From Clostridia bacterium (GTDB taxonomy: Bacteria; Bacillota_A; Clostridia; Christensenellales; Aristaeellaceae), in NCBI GenBank assembly GCA_017481185.1, contig JAFUPO010000315.1, forward strand, positions 1 to 16,489: DNA of 16,489 nucleotides, in the 5' to 3' direction. The notes under the pieces are model-generated. The model saw nothing but the letters and a program-made list of their open reading frames with translations. It was not told the origin of the DNA and searched no databases. This document shows, piece after piece, positions 12,403 through 16,489 of this stretch. The first letter of the stretch is position 1. Each line of letters begins with the position of its first letter. A program made the position numbers and the translations under genes.

Positions 12403-14910
12403 ATGCAGCAAGGGCATACCAGCAAACTGAGGGGCAGATACCTTTTCTTTATTACAGTTGTTTTGCTTTTGTTTGCCTATCTGGTTTATGGTTTGGCCAA
12501 TCTCCAGCTTCGCTCCGGAGATCAATACAGCCAAAGCGCTGAATCTCAGCGGACTAAAACCATTCCGCTTCGGGGCAGCCGCGGTACGATTACCGATGCC
12601 GACTCCGTTATTCTGGCTCAAGATGAGCAGATCTACAATGTAACCTTTTATAAAGACGGCTCTACCCGAAAGTCGGATTATCCTGCCTACACCACAAGCA
12701 TCAACGAAGCCATTGATATTATTGAAAAGTACGATGGTGAATTAAGCGTTTCTTTTGTGATCCGTCGTAATGAGGAAACAGGGGAGTGGGAGTTCAACTT
12801 CGGCAGCGGCGTTTCGGAAAGCGTGCTCGAAACCCGCGAAAATCAATGGCGGAGCAACTTTTATATCAGCAACCGCAACAATTATCCCACGGCCGAGAGT
12901 TGCTTGAACTATTTGAAGGATCTGTTTTCGATTCCGGAGGATATGACGGAAGAACGAATGCTCCAGGTAATGGCCGTTTACTCCGAAATGCAGATGAACG
13001 CCTTTAACTCACAGCCCATCGTAATCGCCGAAGAGGTGAAGTACGAAACCGTTATTGAAATTGAGGCTCGGTCCATGGTGCTCTCCGGTATGGAGATTGC
13101 TGTGGGCACTAAGCGTGTTTATCCTCGCGGAAATCTGGCAGCTCAGGTTATTGGCTATACAGGCGCCATAACAAGCAATACCTATTATAACGAGGTGCTA
13201 AAGCCTAAGGGCTATGCTTACAATGATGTCATCGGCCAAGATGGCATTGAAGCCTCTATGGAAGACTGGCTTACGCAGAACTCCAGCCTGCGCAAAGGCG
13301 CACGAGTCGTTGAGCGTGACCGTATGAGTACGATCACCCGTGAGCTTTCCTATACAGAGCCTCAGGATGGCAATAACGTTAAGCTGACATTGATTGCAAG
13401 CTACCAGCAGCAGGCTGAGCGTGCCCTCGCTGACGACGTTGAATGGATTCGTTTGCAGCAGGAGAAAGAAATGGCCCGCGATGGCTGGCTGGAAGACAAC
13501 AAAGAAGATATCAACAGCCGCGATTGGGTAAAGTACCCTCTTTCCCTTGCAGCTCGCGGAGCAATGGTGGTTGTAGACATGGAAGGCCGGGTTCTTGCCT
13601 GCGCCAATTACCCAACCTATGACCTCAATGCGCTGGTTGCACGCGAAGAGGAGTCTACGCAGATCCTAACAGATCCCCGCAATGTGCTAATGAACTATGC
13701 TATCCATGCCCGCGGTACGCCAGGCTCCATTTTCAAAATGGTAGCAGGCTTCGGCGCGCTGATCGAAGGTGAGTTAACTCCCTCCGAAACCATCAGCGAC
13801 GGCGGCTACTACATGAAGTATAACCAAGATAAGAGCACCGCTCCCAAATGCTGGATTGCTCAAAACTACATCAGCGACCATGCGGATCAGACCATCGTTG
13901 AAGGCCTTGCCAACAGCTGCAACTATTTCTTTTACGAGTTGGGATCCCGCCTGGGCGAGGATCGTTTGTACCGCTACGCGGCTTTGTTTGGCCTGACCTC
14001 CAAAACAGGGATCGACCTCCCTGGCGAGCTGCGCAGCGTTGTGGGTACTCAGAATACGCTCTACGATCCAACGAGCCCAGTGGGCGAGTCTACACAGGAT
14101 ACAGCCCGCCCGATCATCGTGTTCAACTCGGTCAAAAAGCATCTTCGCGCCTGCGGTGCAAGCTATAACATCGAATATGATGATGAACGCTTGAGCCGCT
14201 GCGTTAAGCGACTGATGGATATGGCCGTCAACTACGATCAGGGTGATGAGGGTAAGATCTGGCTTGAACAGATGCGTACTATCCTCATGGAAGAATTGAA
14301 TATGACAAAAGAAATGGTCTACACTCAGGCGATTATCGGCGACACCTACAACTACCTCAACGACATTAAGTGGGGCGGCGGCGAAACGATCATGACAGCT
14401 GTGGGCCAGTCCGTAACCTACCTGACGCCAGCTGCTGTTGCCCGCTATGTTGCGGCTGTTGCCAATGGCGGCAATGTGTATAACCTGATGCTGGTGGATT
14501 CCATTACTTCGCCCGAGGGCGATATTCTCAGCCAGCGTACGCCGACGCTGTCCAACGTTATTGATGGCGCCGAAACCTATAAGTCTTACATACACGCTGG
14601 CATGAAAGGCGTAGTTGACGATGGCGGTACCGCTAAGAAGTACTTTGACGGCTTTAACTACATTGATGATATGGCCGCTAAGACAGGTACTGCTGAGGTT
14701 ACCACCATCGACCTGGAAAACAACTCTTGGTTCGTTGCTTTTGCGCCTTTTGAAAAGCCTGAAATCGCTATTGCTGTGTTCATCCCCAGCGGCTGGTCAG
14801 GCTCACGGTCTGCCTATGCCGTTAAGGATTTCCTGACATGGTATATGGATCAGAAGACTCTGCGCAATACCGATGCAGTATTGCCCAGCGGTAATACTTT
14901 AGCGCCTTGA
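12403..14910 (+). CDS. mrdA: Penicillin-binding protein 2 (class B transpeptidase, MrdA)
   Basis: This 835-residue D,D-transpeptidase cross-links peptidoglycan of the side wall with RodA. A short cytoplasmic start and one membrane helix (about residues 12-35) come first. The class B dimerisation domain has QRTKTIPLRGSRGTITD and later RVYPRGNLAAQVIGYTG and GQDGIEASMEDWL. The transpeptidase domain has SIFK with nucleophile Ser442 and Lys445, SCN (Ser505-Asn507) and KTG (Lys760-Gly762), so all active-site motifs are intact. SxN and KTG are about 250 residues apart, roughly 95 more than in E. coli PBP2, because of a charged helical insert (about 565-655). Shine-Dalgarno AAAGGAGG (12387-12394) is eight bases before ATG. 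The gene sits between mreD and minD, which supports an elongation role rather than division. Confidence 0.94.
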   Translation: MQQGHTSKLRGRYLFFITVVLLLFAYLVYGLANLQLRSGDQYSQSAESQRTKTIPLRGSRGTITDADSVILAQDEQIYNVTFYKDGSTRKSDYPAYTTSINEAIDIIEKYDGELSVSFVIRRNEETGEWEFNFGSGVSESVLETRENQWRSNFYISNRNNYPTAESCLNYLKDLFSIPEDMTEERMLQVMAVYSEMQMNAFNSQPIVIAEEVKYETVIEIEARSMVLSGMEIAVGTKRVYPRGNLAAQVIGYTGAITSNTYYNEVLKPKGYAYNDVIGQDGIEASMEDWLTQNSSLRKGARVVERDRMSTITRELSYTEPQDGNNVKLTLIASYQQQAERALADDVEWIRLQQEKEMARDGWLEDNKEDINSRDWVKYPLSLAARGAMVVVDMEGRVLACANYPTYDLNALVAREEESTQILTDPRNVLMNYAIHARGTPGSIFKMVAGFGALIEGELTPSETISDGGYYMKYNQDKSTAPKCWIAQNYISDHADQTIVEGLANSCNYFFYELGSRLGEDRLYRYAALFGLTSKTGIDLPGELRSVVGTQNTLYDPTSPVGESTQDTARPIIVFNSVKKHLRACGASYNIEYDDERLSRCVKRLMDMAVNYDQGDEGKIWLEQMRTILMEELNMTKEMVYTQAIIGDTYNYLNDIKWGGGETIMTAVGQSVTYLTPAAVARYVAAVANGGNVYNLMLVDSITSPEGDILSQRTPTLSNVIDGAETYKSYIHAGMKGVVDDGGTAKKYFDGFNYIDDMAAKTGTAEVTTIDLENNSWFVAFAPFEKPEIAIAVFIPSGWSGSRSAYAVKDFLTWYMDQKTLRNTDAVLPSGNTLAP

Positions 14911-14935
14911 TAAATTCAAGAAAGGTTGATCTTTT

Positions 14936-15733
14936 ATGGGAAAGGCATGGCTGATCGCCTCCGGCAAGGGCGGGGTAGGGAAGAGCACCTTATGTGCGGC
15001 CCTGGGCTGTGCCCTTGCAAAGGACGGCCACTCTGTCGCGATCATGGATGCTGTGATCGGCCTGCGCAACCAGGATACGCTGTTGGGGCTGGAGAACCGC
15101 ATCGTCTATGATCTGGTAGATGTTGCAGAAAAAAATTGTGATCTTGCCCAGGCGCTTGTTGCGCATTCTGTCTATCCCAATCTATGTCTTCTTCCCGCAT
15201 CACAGTTTCACATGATGAATTCGGTTAACACCAAGGATATGCGAAAACTGGCTGGGGCTCTCAAAGCGCGCTTTGATTACGTGCTTATCGACGCGCCAAC
15301 AGGTGTGGATCGTGGTTTTCTTAACGCACTGGAACCGGCGGATGAAGTGATATTAGTGGTTACTCCTGATGATATTGCTATCCGTGATGCAGAGCGCGCT
15401 GCTTCTGTCATTGAAAAGAATAAAGCGCCCAGACCCTCCCTGATTGTCAATCGCATAATAGGAGAATGGGTCAAGAGGGGAGAGATGTATTCGCCTCAAA
15501 CAGTGGCTATGACATTAGATTTGCCGCTGTTGGGCGTTGTTCCTCAGGACGAAGAAGTATACCGCAGCCTTTTGCAACACACAGACTGGTTGACCGGTGG
15601 CGGAGAAGCGCAGGCTGCTGTATCCCGCATTGCCGCGCGACTCCAGGGAAAAGAAATCCCGATACCAAAGTATGCTGTGCATACCGGTCTTTTGAATCGA
15701 TTTAAGCGAAAGAAAGGTGAAATACGCCTATGA
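14936..15733 (+). CDS. minD: MinD-like septum-site ATPase with switch-I Asp replaced
   Basis: This is a 265-residue ParA/MinD-family P-loop ATPase. The deviant Walker A is SGKGGVGKST (Lys11 signature, Lys16). The MinD hallmark GLRN occurs in MDAVIGLRNQD, followed by GLENRIVYDLVDV. LPASQ, IDAPTGVD and VTPDD are also typical. The C-terminus (GLLNRFKRKKG) resembles the amphipathic membrane-targeting helix. MinD normally recruits MinC to block FtsZ at the poles. Asp38 is kept, but the residue matching E. coli Asp40 is Val40. In E. coli that Asp is needed for ATP hydrolysis. No minC or minE is in the cluster. Shine-Dalgarno AAAGG lies about eight bases before ATG. The stop overlaps the rodA start (ATGA). 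Confidence 0.88.
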   Translation: MGKAWLIASGKGGVGKSTLCAALGCALAKDGHSVAIMDAVIGLRNQDTLLGLENRIVYDLVDVAEKNCDLAQALVAHSVYPNLCLLPASQFHMMNSVNTKDMRKLAGALKARFDYVLIDAPTGVDRGFLNALEPADEVILVVTPDDIAIRDAERAASVIEKNKAPRPSLIVNRIIGEWVKRGEMYSPQTVAMTLDLPLLGVVPQDEEVYRSLLQHTDWLTGGGEAQAAVSRIAARLQGKEIPIPKYAVHTGLLNRFKRKKGEIRL

Positions 15734-16489
15734 TGTTAAGCGAGGATAGACGTTCGCGGGCGCATTTTGATATACCGCTGACGCTGATCACCTTTGCGTT
15801 GGCCATTTTCGGTGTGTTGGCCATCGCTGTAGCCACCTACACAACCTCTTCCTCCAGCGAAGCCTCCCTCTTGAATCATATTGTTGAGTCAACGTATAGC
15901 CTGCGCCAGGCGATCTTTCTTTTGATCGCGCCCTTGGTCATTGGCGTTATGGTATCGCTGCCCTATGATTTTCTCAGGCGGCGGGCTTCCTTCTTCTATT
16001 ACGTCAGCTTGTTCATCCTGGTGGTTGTATTGGTAACCAATCAGGCCGAAGGCGTTAAGGCTTGGGTGGATATTATCTGGGGTTTCACAGTGCAGCCTAC
16101 AGAGTTTGCAAAATTGGCAATGATCCTGATCCTTGCCAAAACCTTAGCTCGCTACGACCGCCCCATGTCCAATATGCGTGATTTCTGGAAGATCATGCTG
16201 ATCGTTGCCTGTCCGTCAATGCTAAACATGGCACAGGGTGAAATGGGCACACTGTTGGTGATGGTGTTCATATTCGGCATTATGCTATACTTTGGCAACG
16301 TCAGCCTAAAGCTTTTGATCGGTATGGTTGCCTTTGCGGCATTAGCGGTGCTTGCCATTTACGGTTTAGCGGTCGCCAGTGGGTCGGACAACTATCGCTT
16401 GCAGCGTATTTTGTCTTTCTTCAACCCGGAAATGTACGCTCAAACGGATGCTTTTCAGCAAACCCAATCAAAGATGGCTATCGGTTCCG
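15730..16489 (+). CDS. rodA: RodA/FtsW (SEDS) peptidoglycan glycosyltransferase, 3'-truncated by window edge
   Basis: The frame is open to the last base, so only 253 codons are seen of a family of about 370-420. SEDS proteins polymerise lipid II into glycan strands and pair with class B PBPs, here probably the MrdA encoded upstream. The visible part has at least six membrane segments and a Ser-rich loop after the first one. The SEDS motif QPTEFAKLA (usually QPSEFAK) includes Glu125 and Lys128. DNYRLQRILSFFNPE matches the typical YR-RI-SF-P segment. The usual QPDLGT appears as QGEMGT, with Glu171 for Asp. The start is ATG 15730 or the adjacent ATG 15733, overlapping the minD stop, with AAAGGTG just upstream. 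RodA is preferred over FtsW from the mre context. Confidence 0.9.
   Translation, partial: MMLSEDRRSRAHFDIPLTLITFALAIFGVLAIAVATYTTSSSSEASLLNHIVESTYSLRQAIFLLIAPLVIGVMVSLPYDFLRRRASFFYYVSLFILVVVLVTNQAEGVKAWVDIIWGFTVQPTEFAKLAMILILAKTLARYDRPMSNMRDFWKIMLIVACPSMLNMAQGEMGTLLVMVFIFGIMLYFGNVSLKLLIGMVAFAALAVLAIYGLAVASGSDNYRLQRILSFFNPEMYAQTDAFQQTQSKMAIGS

Overview
The window looks like a chromosomal core segment from a Clostridia-type member of the Firmicutes (Bacillota). The reasons are the gene order tlyA-nadK-argR-recN, a six-subunit-type Rnf operon in the clostridial order, and a maf-mreBCD-mrdA-minD-rodA shape cluster. Base composition is moderate by eye, not the AT-rich kind of classical Clostridium, so an uncultured gut-type Clostridia lineage is plausible. 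The species cannot be named from sequence alone. All genes are on the plus strand. I see no RNA genes, mobile elements or CRISPR arrays, and no gene-free stretch over 300 bases.

Region 1 (1-3849) is a housekeeping block: the 3' part of tlyA (rRNA methyltransferase), nadK (NAD kinase), argR (arginine repressor) and recN (recombinational repair). A promoter sits between tlyA and nadK. Its -35 box is covered by a perfect palindrome that fits the ARG-box consensus, which suggests that ArgR represses its own operon. A clean intrinsic terminator separates argR from recN.

Region 2 (3850-8760) is a self-contained rnf operon. It has an AT-rich dyad, an extended -10 promoter, then rnfC, rnfD, rnfE, rnfA and rnfB, closed by a very strong terminator. 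Rnf moves electrons between reduced ferredoxin and NAD+ and couples this to Na+ or H+ transport across the membrane. The notable point is that rnfG, normally between rnfD and rnfE, is absent: rnfD and rnfE overlap by 8 bases. RnfB is long, with seven predicted iron-sulfur cluster motifs.

Region 3 (8761-16489) starts with its own extended -10 promoter and encodes Maf (TTG start), MreB, MreC with a long Pro/Thr-rich tail, MreD, the transpeptidase PBP2 (MrdA), a MinD-like ATPase and the 5' part of a RodA/FtsW glycosyltransferase cut by the window edge. Together these make the lateral-wall elongation machine. Compared with the usual clostridial cluster, radC, minC and minE are missing, and MinD carries Val in place of the switch-I Asp at position 40.
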